Assembly (NCBI GenBank): GCA_036936605.1
Contig: JAUPFV010000004.1
Span: 93,336,334 to 93,400,333, forward strand
Source: Limnanthes douglasii subsp. nivea
Lineage: Eukaryota > Streptophyta > Magnoliopsida > Brassicales > Limnanthaceae
Direction of reading: 5' to 3'
Length of the DNA stretch: 64,000 nucleotides
In this document: positions 17,645 through 29,942 of the stretch, piece by piece
Layout: every line of letters starts with the position of its first letter
Position numbering within the stretch: position 1 is the stretch's first letter
Notes under the pieces: model-generated
The model's database searches: none
What the model was told of the DNA's origin: nothing
Seen by the model: only the letters and a program-made list of their open reading frames with translations
Program-made: the position numbers and the translations under genes

Positions 17645-20600
17645 TTAAAGAAAGGCATCCTTCTCTAGCAGCTTTACAACATCCTGCTGGTTGTTGAGCT
17701 TAGCAACATCAATGGGAGTCTTTCCATCCATGTTTTGCAAAGTACTGTAATAAGAAAAGGTACTTTTAGGGGCTTAAAAAGGAGATGCTTTTTCAAAAAT
17801 GCATGAGCCGGTTAATTGCTTACACTGCTGCCCCGTTTTCCAGGAGAAGGGATACACATTCTTTCCTGCCGTATCCAGCTGCATAATGTAGAGCCGTGTT
17901 CTTATTTTTATCCACAGCATTCACGTTTGCTCCAGCCTCCAGAAGTATTTGAGCACATTTCACCTGATTTAAAACACAGTTGTATGATCAGCTAGCATTC
18001 GTGGTTTAGACAAACTTCACCATAACACAGGGTGCAACTATGTTTCAGAATATCTTTACTGTGTGAATAAGTAATTTTCTAGCCAATTTAGAATCATACA
18101 TGTAATTTTAATTGTACTGGTAATTTGGTTGCGGCGATTATAGATTAAGATTTTTCATATGCCAGTAAAGTAGACCAGCAATATTGATACAATAATATTT
18201 CATTTTTTCATTTTTCCTATACGTAACAATTAAATGAATAATCTCCCTCTCTATTTCCAAATATGCATGGCACGAGAGCCTCAGAAGAAGAGACTAGCAT
18301 ACCTCCCCATATCCACATGCAAAATGCAAAGCTGTCCTTCCCTCAGAATCTTCTTCATCTTTGTCAGCACCACCAGCAAGAGCCGTTTTCAAACCCTAAT
18401 TTGTTAAAGGAGAAAAGGCATACATTGAGAAAAGGAACTCTTACAGCAACCAAATCTTGATGGACAATGACCCACACGTTAGTAATTTCCAATCCTGGTC
18501 ATTGCTTTGTAAGCAGCGGACCAGATGCATTAGTAGACATGTAGCGAATCAGTCAAGGACTAATCTGATCCTTTCTTGCAACGAACCAGATGCAGTACCA
18601 CACAGTATACATACTTAAATTAGAAAATGAATTCAGTATAGTTTTCAGAGCTAAGAGTAACGAATTACAAGTTCAATTGTATACTAGCTGGAAAAAAATA
18701 AACAAGACTAGCAGTGTACTAAATTCTTCTTCATTAGTCTGTACTTTATAGTTTGAACATCTAATCTCAAAACTGGAGAACGAATGAATAAACTAAGTGA
18801 ACACTTTTAGCAAAATATGAGTAATCCGACTTTCCCAGCCCTTGAAAATCTAACAAGTCTAAAATACTTCCACAAAAACTGAAAAATCAATAACTTTTAA
18901 AGGAAAACAATCTTCTAATATTCAGAAGTGACACCGGTTCAACTAGACCTTAGATCATAACATCACCAAAATGCAACTATATTGTTGCAAGTGTCAAAGC
19001 CTAGCAAGCGGTTTTATTTGGAATTATCAAAGAGGTACATGCTAGTTGACTTAAGTGGGTTAAATTGATCAATGTCGAGTTCAGAAGTTTCAATGCTATA
19101 GTGTAAGTCAATTAAGAATCAGATAGTTAGATCAATGATTCCTCATTAGACCACATCCTGACCCAAATAATAAGGCAAGTTAGAGCACCTCAGCATCGCC
19201 AACACTAGCACTGTGATGAACAATAGACTCATCCTCAGTTTCTCCTTCTTCGGTTTCATCTGGTGCAGAGGCCTCAGTAGAAGCAGCTGCGTCACCAGAA
19301 ACAGCGAGACCCATTGCTTCACCCAACTTTTGCAACACCTCTTTGTCATTCCAGTACCTAACACATGAGGCTTCTATATTCAATAACTGAAAGATCAAAC
19401 AAATAATGCATGCTCTGATGTTCTGAGTACCAACCAAAACTGAAGGCAGATGTATATATATATAAGAAAGCTACATGGTTAATATAACATTATTTATCAC
19501 TCACTTCATCATAGCAGCAGGACCACCAGACTCGATCTCGTCAAGAACAGGCTTCAACGATGGATCTTCCTTTATGCGTGCCATTCTTTCCTCGAGCTGC
19601 TCTTTCTGTTGTGGATTTGACAGACTCTCGAGCATTGTAGACATCGATGGATCCTAAGGAAAGAAAACTTTGAGTATACCCATCTTCAAGATGAAAGAGT
19701 TTTCATTAAGCAAATACAAATGCTACCTGCACTAGTGCACTACCAAGGTGCTCAGCCATCGACATAAATTGGGGATTTTCCATAACCTGTTGCATTGTAG
19801 CAAAATACTGTTCTGAATCAAATTGAGGAGTGCCCTCGTCAGCTGACACACCGTGAAAGGTTTTCTGCAGCTGCTCGGCCATCTGGTTGAATGAAGGATC
19901 TCGTGCTATCTGCTCAGCCAGTTGCTTGATGCTAGGATCCTAATTTTACCAAATTTCAAAATCAATATGAAGTCAGCAAAGTTCTGAGTAGAAAAACTTC
20001 AGCATCGATATGACTAGTGACTACATCACGGTTAGCATAAAAGAATGACCTTCCTTGTGTTACCCGGTTAGGCCCTTTTGGACATCCACAAGTAAGAATA
20101 AACAAGGGCTACAAAAGTCGACTTTTCTCAAAAACCTCACCCATAAAATCCAACAGCAAACAAGATCCTTACAAAGGATGTATCAATCCGATACCACAGG
20201 TACTAAGTACTTCAATCTACTATATTTCAGTACTTGAACCTCCTCAGAATAGCCAACTATTGAGGTATTTAAACATCAGAACACACCAATAATAAGCCTA
20301 CTACATCATGATTTACAAACATGACAGGTAGAAAGTGCTTAAAAGTCTACAAGGACTTAAGATCATTAATGAATGAAAAACCACACCAGGTTGAATTTCA
20401 AAATGAAACCTTTAGTTGAAATAATAACTCTGCAGGATGATGAATAACATACATTAAGCAAATTAGTCATGGCTGAAAAGTCAAATGGACTGGCACCAAA
20501 CCCAGGTCCTGGTGGCACTGGAGCTCCTGCAGATGCTTCTGCGCCTTTTTTCGCATCTGGGAAAGGACATACAAGTGAAAGAAAATCAATGCAACATCTT

Positions 20601-21052
20601 TCATTCTCATAAAGAATAAAAATCCTCCGAAACTCAGTTCTGAAAACAAACCCAAGGAATCAAATTCATTAACTCAAAATAAAACTACTACAACACCTTA
20701 TAACAGTCAAATATCTTAACATAAGAAAACAAACAAAATGATGAAAACCCCCAATCTCTAATTATCAAAGCAAAGTAATTCTCAGATTCATCAAGTGGAT
20801 AAACCCAAAACAAAGTAATTCTCGGATTGACTGATTAAGTCAATACCTACAAAAAAAATACAAACCTTATAAACTAGTACCAATTTCAAGAGGTAAAATC
20901 AAGCATGCATGAAGAACACAAATCTGATTTACATAGCTGGTAAGATCCAGATATCAATAACAGACAAATCACAGACTAAATCTGAGATGCCCTGAAATGA
21001 ATAAAAAGAAAACCATACCAGAAGGAACACCTTTCTGTGAATTGGAAGCCAT
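17645..21052 (-). CDS. AKR2: AKR2-type ankyrin repeat protein, chloroplast outer-envelope protein chaperone
   Basis: Eight coding exons on the minus strand: 21019-21052, 20453-20556, 19727-19939, 19505-19653, 19189-19357, 18303-18395, 17824-17963 and 17645-17744. All introns are GT-AG, and the joined length is 1002 nt, giving 333 residues. The start MASNSQKG and the end LLEKDAFL match plant AKR2A/AKR2B. An N-terminal disordered part precedes helical repeats of the STI1 type ([33 protein letters not shown]), an acidic linker, and about four C-terminal ankyrin repeats ([40 protein letters not shown]). AKR2 is known to bind nascent chloroplast outer-membrane proteins in the cytosol and deliver them to the envelope; its ankyrin region binds envelope lipids. 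Nothing in the frame is broken, so this is an intact host gene. Confidence 0.96.
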
Positions 21053-21060
21053 GATAGAAG

Positions 21061-21190
21061 CTGTATCGAAACAGAGAAAAGTAAATCAGTAGAAGAAAAA
21101 ACGATAGTAGTAATTAATTGAGCAGACTTGTCCTCAAACCTGGAAAGAACGAGTGAAGATTGGATCAATAGAGATGTAAAGTAAAGACCT
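21061..21190 (-). promoter_or_regulatory. AKR2 5' UTR with probable leader intron
   Basis: A likely leader intron spans 21061-21139 (minus donor CAG|GTTTGAGG, acceptor GATACAG|CTTC), ending 8 nt before the ATG. The leader exon would cover about 21140-21190. Upstream is GA/CT-rich (21180-21240) with no clear TATA box, as is common for plant housekeeping genes. Confidence 0.55.
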
Positions 21191-21515
21191 TTCTCTGTTG
21201 CTCTTCTCTCGAGTGAGAAGAAGAAAAATGGTTGAAGATAAAATTGATTTTCAGTGTTCTCTCACCACTAAAAAAAATCTATCGCGATGCGGCAACCAAG
21301 CAAGCTAAGGATAGAATACAGACGGCGTGACTCGGTGGATTTTAGACTTCAATTACTCTTTTGCCCTTTGAAGCCTTCGTATTTTACATCCATAGGATTA
21401 TAGAGATATTAGTATTTTATTATACTCTGATATTGTTCTATAAAGTCTAATGATTTGAGTGTAAATCCATATTGATAAATTTGTCTCCGTTCTCCAATTA
21501 AATCTTTCATTTAGT
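21191..21515. other. AKR2 promoter-proximal intergenic DNA
   Basis: CT-rich and AT-rich sequence upstream of AKR2. No coding potential, no recognised element and no clear regulatory motif. Confidence 0.5.
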
Positions 21516-22079
21516 TAAAGGGAAATGTCACATTAAGTACTTTCTCACCAAACTTATTATCATATTATATCCGAATTTTGTTTTATGCCTATTAAATATC
21601 TATCTCTAACAAACTAATTCTCTTTTAGTATCCAGCTAATATTTTCATTTCTGAAATACCCTCAACATTTGGGTCAGTCTATTTTCGAACCAAAATTCTT
21701 TTATCTGTATTTCTTCTACGTAGCTCGGTTCCCGAGAAAATAAAAGAAAACAGAGCTTTTCATTATCGTCTTCTTACTAATTATTATTAAATTTTGAGAT
21801 CTGGGTTTTGTTTATACTTCACTAATAAACAAATTTTCATTTTATTACAGTACCAAATAATGAACAGGACCAAGAACAAGTGGATTAGACGTTAACAGAG
21901 CACCACCGTCTACGACGGAGCCACAAGAAAACAGATTGACGGCTCTCTCCTCTTCTCCGTGGAAGAGTGCGGCGTCGTCTTTACAACTTGAATTCAGAAT
22001 CAGAACGGGTGTGAGTGGAGTAGAGAAACCTGGTCTGTAATGGTGTTTTGTTCTTACATGTCGTTGGGTTGAAGACAAT

Positions 22080-22800
22080 ACTTGTACTACGACGCTAGAT
22101 GTTCCTTGACTATGACGCTAGATGTTCCTTGACTATGACGCTAGATGAGTTGCACTTGCTAACATCACGCGAGATTTTCGTCTAATATAACGCTAGATTA
22201 GTTGCACTTGCATAAATCATGCGAGATGTTCGTGTAATATGACGTTAGATGAGTTGAACTTGTCCAAAGCACTTGCCAACATGTCGTTAGGTTGAAGACG
22301 ATACTTGTAATACGACGCTAGATGTTCCTTGACTATGACGCTAGATGTTCCTTGATTATGACGCTAGATGTTCCTTGACTATGACGCTAGATGCATTGCA
22401 CTTGCCAACATCACGCGAGATGTTCGTCTAATATGACGCTAGACGAGTTGTACTTACCTAAATAACGCGAGATGTTCCTTGACTATGACGCTAGATGTGT
22501 TGCACTTGTCTAAAGCACTTGCCAACATGTCGTTAGGCTGAAGACGATACCTATACTACGACGCTAGATGTTCCTAAACTATGACGCTAGATGTTCCTTT
22601 ACTATGACGCTAGATGTTCCTTGACTATGACGCTAGATGTTCCTTGACTATGACGCTAGATGCGTTGCACTTGCCAACATCGCGCGAGATGTTCGTCTAA
22701 TATGACGCTAGACGAGTTGTACTTGCCTAAATAACGCGAGATGTTCCTTGACTATGACGCTAGATGCGTTGCACTTGCCAATATCACGCGAGACGCGAGA
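22080..22800. repeat. Minisatellite I: GACGCTAGATG array
   Basis: Dozens of repeats of TATGACGCTAGATGTTCCTTGAC (about 23-24 bp) are mixed with a related unit containing ACGCGAGATGTTCGTCTAATA and with TTGCACTTGCC spacers. They form a higher-order pattern with longer blocks restarting at about 22080, 22310 and 22555. There are no open frames of note. Confidence 0.9.
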
Positions 22801-23075
22801 TACGGTTCTAAAACAGCAAACTCATCTTCCAATCTAGCACCCATGATACGCGAGATGCACGCTACAACTACTGTCAACATGATGCATTAAAACACTGTAC
22901 CAGACGCGAGACACACGCTAAAACTACTGTAAACCACCTAAAAACTCTCCAAGGTTCAGTTCCGGACGCGAGACACATTCTAAAACTACTGTAAACACCT
23001 AAAAACTACCCAGGTTTCAGTTTCAGACGCGAGACACATTCTAAAACTACTGTAAACCACCTAAAAACTACCCAG
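22800..23075. repeat. Second tandem block: GACGCGAGACACA units
   Basis: Three to four copies of a unit of roughly 60 bp containing GACGCGAGACACATTCTAAA and CTACTGTAAACCACCTAAAA run from about 22895 to 23075. They adjoin minisatellite I and share its ACGCGAGA core, so the two arrays are probably related. Confidence 0.8.
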
Positions 23076-23490
23076 GTTGAAATCGGTAATGAACCTAGGT
23101 TTAGCTACTGATTCATGAAGGTTGAGGATTGAGTTTTAAGGAACTTATTCGATCGAGTCATGTCAAAGCCCGAATTTATTTGCTTAATTGAGTTTTGAAT
23201 AGAAGGAGAATGACATAAATCAATCTGGATTCAAAGCTCTGCTCAACCTGAATTCTTGAATCCAGGAAAATCCAAAGATATGAGAGAGAGAAAAAAACAC
23301 AGTATCGGTATATATTGAATAAATCGAAGGAGAGAGAATGAGATTAGTATTTATAATAACCTACTTTGTCTTTCTTCTAGTATTGGGGCTAATTATTGGC
23401 GTCTTACTACTAGTGTAAGGGTCTCATATTTGGGTACTTATTTGGGATTACATACTTGAAAAGGTATTTAGTGGCACTTTTCTCTTAATT

Positions 23491-23876
23491 AAAATAACAA
23501 GGATTTATATTAATGTTATGGTCATTTATGATTAACTCTACCAACAATTTAATTATTATTGGTCAAAAAATCTAACTTAGTATTCCACGGTAACAAGTCG
23601 AAATGAATGCGTGTATAGTTAATTTCGTAAGCCATTTTGTGTACCTTTTTTTAAAATTCAGACTCTAATCTATATTTATGCGATAATAATATTTACCATC
23701 GATAATATTTTTGTTTGCGGTCCAAAAGAAAATATTTCACTTTATCTTTTTTTTCGATTCTATAATCCTAAGCATATAATCTTCTTCTTTTTCTGTAAAT
23801 TAGATTTCATAAATTATAATTTAAGTTATACTATCAATTTTGGAGAGAAAAATGAAACAGTTTTTTTAATTAAATT
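23491..23876. other. AT-rich spacer
   Basis: No gene or repeat structure recognised between the two minisatellite-bearing units. Confidence 0.5.
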
Positions 23877-24895
23877 AAGGGAAATTATACCAAAGGTACC
23901 TACTCAACTATTTTATTGTCATCTAGTACCCAAGGTTTGATCAATTGTCACTTAAGACTCAATTCAACTACCTAATTATCACATAGTACCTAACTTTATT
24001 TTAATACCCTAACTACCCTCACCATTCATTAACAGCAACGTAACCAAAATTTCTCTTTCCTTCTCTTTCCTACTTTTTCTTTAATTTTATATTTAAAAGA
24101 TCTGTATCTTTCGAACCGTAACTCGAAAAAAATAAATGAAAGTACCATCACTTTTGTTTTTTTAAAATGAACAAAACTAGATCCATTGATGATATTTTTT
24201 GATTTTTTTAAAAAATAAAATTTCACCAGTAACAATTCGCATCTTATCATGAGAATCGTTCAGAAATCCTAAGAGTTGCAAGCAATTCGCATTTTATCAT
24301 GAGAATCGTTCTGAAATTCTGAGAGTTTGCAAGCAATTCGCATCCTGAGAATTGTACCAGGTTTTTTTTGCAAGCAATTCGCATCTTATCATGAGAATCG
24401 TTCAGAAATCCTGAGATTTGCAAGCAATTCGCATCTTATCATGAGAATCGTTCAGAAATCCTGAGAGTTACGAGCAATTTGCATCTTATCATGAGAATCG
24501 TTCAGAAATCCTGAGAGTTTGCAAGCAATTCGCATCCTGAAGAATTATACCGGTTTTTTTTTCTTTTTTTTTCAAGTAATTCGCATCTTATCATGAGAAT
24601 CGTTCAGAAATCCTGAGAGTTGCAAGCAATTCACATCTTATCATGAGAATCATTTAGAAATCCTGAGAGTTTGCAAGCAATTCGCATCGTGAGAATTTGC
24701 AAGCAATTCGCATCTTGAGAATTTGCAAGCAATTCGCATCTTGAGAATTGTACCAGGTTTGTTTTTTTACCAGCGCGCCTATATTTGGTCGGGGGTATTT
24801 TTGTCCAAATTTCAGTTGGAGGTACCAAGTGACACTATCAAAAAAACGGGTAGCGCCGGGTAATTATATAGTTGAGAAGGTATTTACTGGTACTT
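23877..24895. mobile_element. Possible non-autonomous TIR-like unit carrying minisatellite II
   Basis: The left end (TTAAGGGAAATTATACCAAA) and the reverse complement of the right end (TTAAGAGAAAAGTACCAGTA) share blocks over about 90 bp, including TCAACTAT, TACCC, TTTGAT and TGTCACTT, at roughly two-thirds identity by eye. The interior is dominated by a 50-bp class tandem array. No transposase is visible and the target duplication is uncertain because both flanks are TTAA-rich. Confidence 0.45.
24225..24760. repeat. Minisatellite II: GCAAGCAATTCGCATC array
   Basis: About ten imperfect copies of a 50-bp class unit, GCAAGCAATTCGCATCTTAT followed by CATGAGAATCGTTCAGAAAT and CCTGAGAGTTT. Shortened variants lack the central part (24320-24360, 24510-24560, 24670-24750). 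ATCATGAGAATCG and GCAATTCGCATC recur throughout. Confidence 0.92.
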
Positions 24896-25138
24896 TTCTC
24901 TTAAATTAATAATAATTTTTTGTATTCGAATTGGATATGTATTGCATGAGTATTGAGATATTTTTTAAAAAAATTAATAAAAAAGAAATTTAATGTTTAA
25001 ATATAAAATGATATTTTTCAAAATATATGGCAATTCAATGATATTTTTAATTGAATTAAAGAAAAATACTCACTGATATATACCAAAATTATATATTAAT
25101 TATGTAAATGAGATGGGTATTAAGTAAACATAAATGAT
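24896..25138. other. AT-rich DNA left of the LINE
   Basis: No gene. It contains a motif (ATATTTTTCAAAATATATGG near 25009-25030) that recurs right of the LINE at about 30270, 30460 and 30660, so the LINE probably landed within a locally repeated AT-rich sequence. Confidence 0.5.
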
Positions 25139-25439
25139 AGTTGGGGTATTTTTTTTGGTGAAAAAAAAAACTTAAATTAATTGAAATAAAGGTTCATACA
25201 TAATCCTGGGGCATACCCCGAGGTGGTACATTACTATAATAAAGTTGATAACAAGAGAAGTGAAATATTGAGATACGGTTCAGAGACCCATTGCCTCGAA
25301 CAAGGTATGACATCATGGGTAAACCGCGCATGATAAAAAAGCTGATAGGGGGGAGGTGAGGGTGACTTGGTGGCATAGGCAGACTCCCAGATCAGTCAGC
25401 GTCCATGCTCCAATCGGGGGAGGAGATCACCTGAAATAA

Positions 25440-28400
25440 TGAAAGTATAAATTAAGTTAGAAGATAACCAGCTACAGCGGCCAGACAATCTTGGTACCAC
25501 TAAATCTGTATCGAAGATCCAATAAGATATGGTAAATGATTGAGGATGCAAGGGCCGGAGCAGATCCAAAAATTCTTGAATTTCGCTCCTTCCAAACGTG
25601 ATACACGACCGCGTTGAAACACGTTCACCACATACAGTGGTCACGTTTGATTGGTCATCTTGAAGCCTCGAGAATCCAAGATTGCCAGCTCGAGGAAAGG
25701 AATGGGAAGCCAAGTTTATTACTTGACACATTCCAGATACTCTGAGCGAAACTACAGTCAAAGAGTAAGTGAGATATAGAATCCGAGTCAGAGGAGCAGA
25801 GAGGGCATTCAGTTGGGGTGTTGTACCCCCAACTAAAGAGCTTGTCTCTGGTGACAAGTTTGCCCTTAATAGCTAAATAGGTGATAAAGGTGTGGCGCGG
25901 AATGTTGTATTTATTCCATACTAACCCCGCCCACCCCGTAGATGGGGCAGGCTCACGAATAGCATTGTACGTGTCTTTGATGGTGAAGATGAGACATCCT
26001 TCCTTTGTTGTCCAGAAATGAACATCCTTCGAGAGAACGTTTGGCTGGGGAAGAGCGAAGATTAGGCTGCTGAGTTCGGCCAATTGATTCCGACTACGAG
26101 CTCTAGCTAGTCTCAGATTGGCTGGCCAGTTCCATTCTCCATTTGTAATTATATCCGAGACCTTGAGGTTATTTCCCATTCGAGAGTCAGAGATTACATC
26201 AGAGCCATAGTGGACAGCCAAAGAGGAGGAAAGAAACCAAGGGTCGTGCCAGAAGGATGTAGTCAGACCATTTCCAATTGCAACCCTGAATAAATTACAA
26301 GCCAAAGGTCGAAGACGGAGGATTTTCCTCCATATCCAAGAGGGAGAGGATTCGTAGGATATCTCCCAAAAACTTTTATTTTTAATCTTTTCCGATTTAA
26401 TTCATTCACACCGAGCGAATGGGATTTATTACTTACTATGAACCAAAGGTGTTTAAGGACGGCCGCCTGATTCCAGGTTTTTAAATCCAGAATCCCAAGA
26501 CCGCCCTCTGCATAAGGAGTGGTAATTGTAGACCATGCCACCTTGGCCCCATGGGATTTCAAAATAGAACCAGACCAGAGGAATCGTCGAAGGTACTGAG
26601 AAAGTTCTTTTATTATTCTAGACGGAAGAATAAATATCGAAGACCAGTATACCTGACCCGCAAATAGTACAAATTTAATTAATTGAAGCCGACCCGCATA
26701 AGAGAGGTGTTTAGCTGTCCAAGATTAAATTCTAGAGGTTATTTTGTGGAGCAAAGGGCGGCAGTCCGTATGGGTTAATCTACCTGTGAGGAGAGGGACT
26801 CCTAGGTATTTAACCGGAAGGTTACCTTCAGGGAAATTCAAAATAGGCAAAAGGTCTAATCTTAGGTGGTTGTCAATGCCGGATATAAAGATGTGGCTTT
26901 TAGACGGATTGACTTTAAGACCTGAGAGGAGAAAGAGGTCATCCAGAGCTTCCTTAATGAGATTGAGAGAGAGGCTATCACCATGACAAAAAATCATCAG
27001 ATCATCTGCGAAGCAGAGGTTGATGATTTTTTGCTTGTGGCATTTCCAATGATAACGAAAATTCTCATTTAGACTTTTTTCTCTGAGTGTACCAGAGAGC
27101 ACTTGCATTACCAGGACAAAGAGGAGGGGGGAAAGAGGATCACCTTGTCTCATGCCTTTTTTTCCCTTTGAAATTTCCGTGGAGGTCTCCATTAATAATA
27201 ATGGAGTGGGAGGGGGAGGATATACATTTGATTATCCAAGAAATAATTTTTTCCGGAAAATGCATCGCAACAAGAACGTCTAGAATGAGGTGCCAACGAA
27301 CATTATCAAAGACTTTCATTAAATCAATTTTCAGGGCAATTCGTTTGCCCTTCCCGTTGATATGATATCCTTTAAGAAGCTCTTGGGAGAGGAGAATATT
27401 GTCAGATATATTCCTACCCGGGACGAAGGCAGATTGAGAGGAGTCGATAAGGTAAGGAAAAGAGACTTTGATTCTATTCGCCAGAATTTTGGAGATGATT
27501 TTATAGACCACGTTACATAATGCGATTGGTCTAAAGTCAGTAGGCGAAGAAGGAGAGTCTTTTTTAGGGATGAGAGCAATAGAAGTAGAGTTCCAAGAGT
27601 CACTCAGGGTGTCAGAGAGAAAGAAGTCTTGAACCCCTTTACAGATGTCGGGGCCGACGATATCCCAGGATGATTTAAAGAAGCTAGAGTTAAAGCCATC
27701 AGGGCCCGGAAATTTATCGCTATCAATACTGTGCAAAGCGGATTTAATTTCCGCACAAGTAATTTCACGAATCATAAAATATCCGTCAGCTGGTTTGACT
27801 TTGGAATGGATAAGAGATAAGACTTTTTCAAGCCCGGGATAGTTAGCCGTGTGGTTGGTACCAAGAGTCTTTTTAAAGAAATTAACAAAGACTTGTGCCA
27901 CTTTTATCGAGGAGGAAATAGTGCCGCCTTGGTCGTTCGAGATCGAGATGATTTTATTGCGGAAAAGGTGGGCTTTAATACTTTTATGGAAAAATTTGGT
28001 GTTCCTATCGCCCAGCTGAATCCAATTTTCTCTCGATTTCTGCTTCAAGAAATATTCTTCAGCTCGACTTAGAAAAATGAAAGTAGTCGAAGCCTCCAAT
28101 TCATTTCTGACTAGACTGGAATTTAGGGGATCAGAGGCTAATCTAGACTGAGCCTCGAACAAGTCTTTTTGAGCTTTTTCTGCTCTGGAAGAAATGTCGC
28201 TGAACTCTTTACGGTTTAGTGAAGCAAGGGTGGTTTGCAATCGCTTGAGTTTATCAGAGACCAACATCATTCCAGAGGAAGAAGTAGGGGAATTCCAGCA
28301 ATTGGTGACTAAATCCTTGTAAAGGGGGTGAGATTGCCACATGTTAAAGAAACGAAAAGGCTTTTTCCGTCTAGGGCGGGGGAGACCAAGATTGAGAGTA

Positions 28401-29088
28401 ACAGTGGCGTGGTCGGAGGTGCGAAAATAACATATGAGGGCATGGGACATAGGGAAAAGGTTATCCCAGTCAGGGCTGACCAAAACACAGTCAATTTTGG
28501 AAAGTATAGGGTGGGCTGGTTGTTTGTTGATCCAGGTAAAAGGAAAACCAGAAGATCTGAGGTCACTGAGTTCACACCGGTAGCAACAGTTGTTGAAGTC
28601 ATCAATTGCTGAGGACCAAGACTCAGAGGAACCTAGTCGCTCATCCGGGTGGCGGATAGCATTAAAATCCCCGAGAGAGACCCAGGGGACTAGGATGTCT
28701 TGGTTGGAGATGTCTATAAGGTCATTCCAGAGCGAAATGCGATCTTGAGCTTCGTTGAAAGTATAGATCGCAGTAAGCTTGAAGGTGGCTTTATAGTTAT
28801 GACAAGAGGCCATAGAGTGTATGAACTGAGGGGATTGAGAAATCCTGGTAATTGTAATTACACTAGGGTTCCAAGTGATCCAAATTCTACCTAACGGGTG
28901 AGCCTCATGGTTAGTGACCACATACCAGAACGGGACCATTCTTCTGATTATCGAATCGACATTCAGAAGTTGAACTTTAGTTTCTACTAGAACAATCAAT
29001 GATATATGATTACTAATAATAAAATCAGTGACATCCTTTTGCCAATCGGCTCATTAAGACCGCGCACATTCCAAGAAGCAATATTCAT
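25440..29088 (-). pseudogene. LINE ORF2: endonuclease-reverse transcriptase, frameshifted
   Basis: The start is [14 protein letters not shown] at 29088, then a 1-nt shift near 29040, then an APE-type endonuclease (about 28300-28999, with [14 protein letters not shown] and [10 protein letters not shown]). RT follows ([19 protein letters not shown] near 27540, [13 protein letters not shown] near 27410). A shift in the T-run near 27155 moves the frame to [13 protein letters not shown] and the catalytic FADD box (LCFADDLMIFCHG, about 27010). A further shift near 26720 precedes the RT thumb and the zinc-binding RVT domain (CPLCSSDSDSISHLLFDC, about 25780-25830). Decay continues to about 25440. This enzyme nicks the target and copies its RNA; here it cannot be made whole. 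Confidence 0.92.
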
Positions 29089-29942
29089 AATTAGGAGACT
29101 TACAAATAGTTAGTTGGTGGTCCTGTCGGAGGACAATACTGTTTTGTCCTTGTCCTTGGCTACGTCCATACACATCCTTTTGGGGGGGGGGGGGGTAAAG
29201 GGATTTTCGGATGGGCCAATTTATATTTCCTTCATTTTGGGCCTTTTCCGGCGTTCCCAAAGTTGCGAATAATAGAGAAATTGGTTTTTGGGCCGCTATT
29301 TCCAAGAAGGCCTTTACCATTGTTTTTACAGGCCTAGAAATAGAAATAATTTGGGTAGGCCCAACTAATTTGGCAATTCGGTTCGAACCAGAGAGGCCCT
29401 GTGGACCCGAATAGCTAGAGTGGATCCCTTGGCCCACAGGAGCAGAAGATAGGCCCAGCTCAGTTTCTTTATTCTTGGGCTTTACTGACCGAAATCCGGA
29501 CCCGCTTTCTAGACTTAATGGCGGTCTATTCACCGATTTAGACTGGCTTCGAGAAACAGAGAAGGGAGATCGGTGTCCCTTATTCACAGAGACAGAAACG
29601 GACCATCTTCCGGTTTCCTTTTCGATTTCCATTCTGAATTCTCTTCTGGTGTCGGAGTTATCCATGTTGCCGACGGTGGTGTCACAGTGGACAGATGAAA
29701 GCCCATTCGAGGACTTCAACTGGCTTCGAGGAGCATCAGGGGAAGAAGGGTCTCCCCCTATCCCAGTGACGTATACCGGTGCCTGATACAGAGCTCGAGC
29801 CGATTTCACCATCCCGGTGACGTAGACCGGTGCCTGAGAAAGAACTCGAGTCGATTTCCTTTCTGATACCAGTGGAGCCCAATAAACCGCCTCCAGAATG
29901 CTTACCGGTCTTCTCTGCCGGTTCCGTCTCCGTCACAGCCAA
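29054..29942 (-). pseudogene. LINE ORF1 remnant
   Basis: Two open pieces (29736-29942 and 29054-29812) cover a Ser/Gly/Arg-rich segment that ends overlapping the ORF2 start. There is no CCHC knuckle or RRM-like domain, so the N-terminal part is probably lost. Within it a segment of about 55 bp (GTGACGTAxACCGGTGCCTG) is duplicated near 29767-29860. A run of 14 G (29182-29195) encodes prolines on the minus strand and is prone to slippage. Confidence 0.6.

Larger units (their letters stand above)
21516..23490. mobile_element. Possible non-autonomous TIR-like unit carrying minisatellite I
   Basis: The left end (TTAAAGGGAAATGTCACATT) and the reverse complement of the right end (TTAAGAGAAAAGTGCCACTA, from about 23492 inward) are similar over roughly 55 bp, with shared blocks such as TACxTTxTCA. 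The interior has no transposase and is mostly tandem array. No clear target duplication is seen. The neighbouring unit at 23877-24895 has related ends. Confidence 0.35.

Noticed and set aside
22080..22800. CRISPR-like array of short repeats
   Set aside because: Units are contiguous and imperfect with no unique spacers of constant length, and the genome is a plant; this is a minisatellite.
23877..24895. Helitron or autonomous DNA transposon
   Set aside because: No transposase or helicase coding and no TC...CTRR ends; only imperfect inverted ends and a tandem array are visible.
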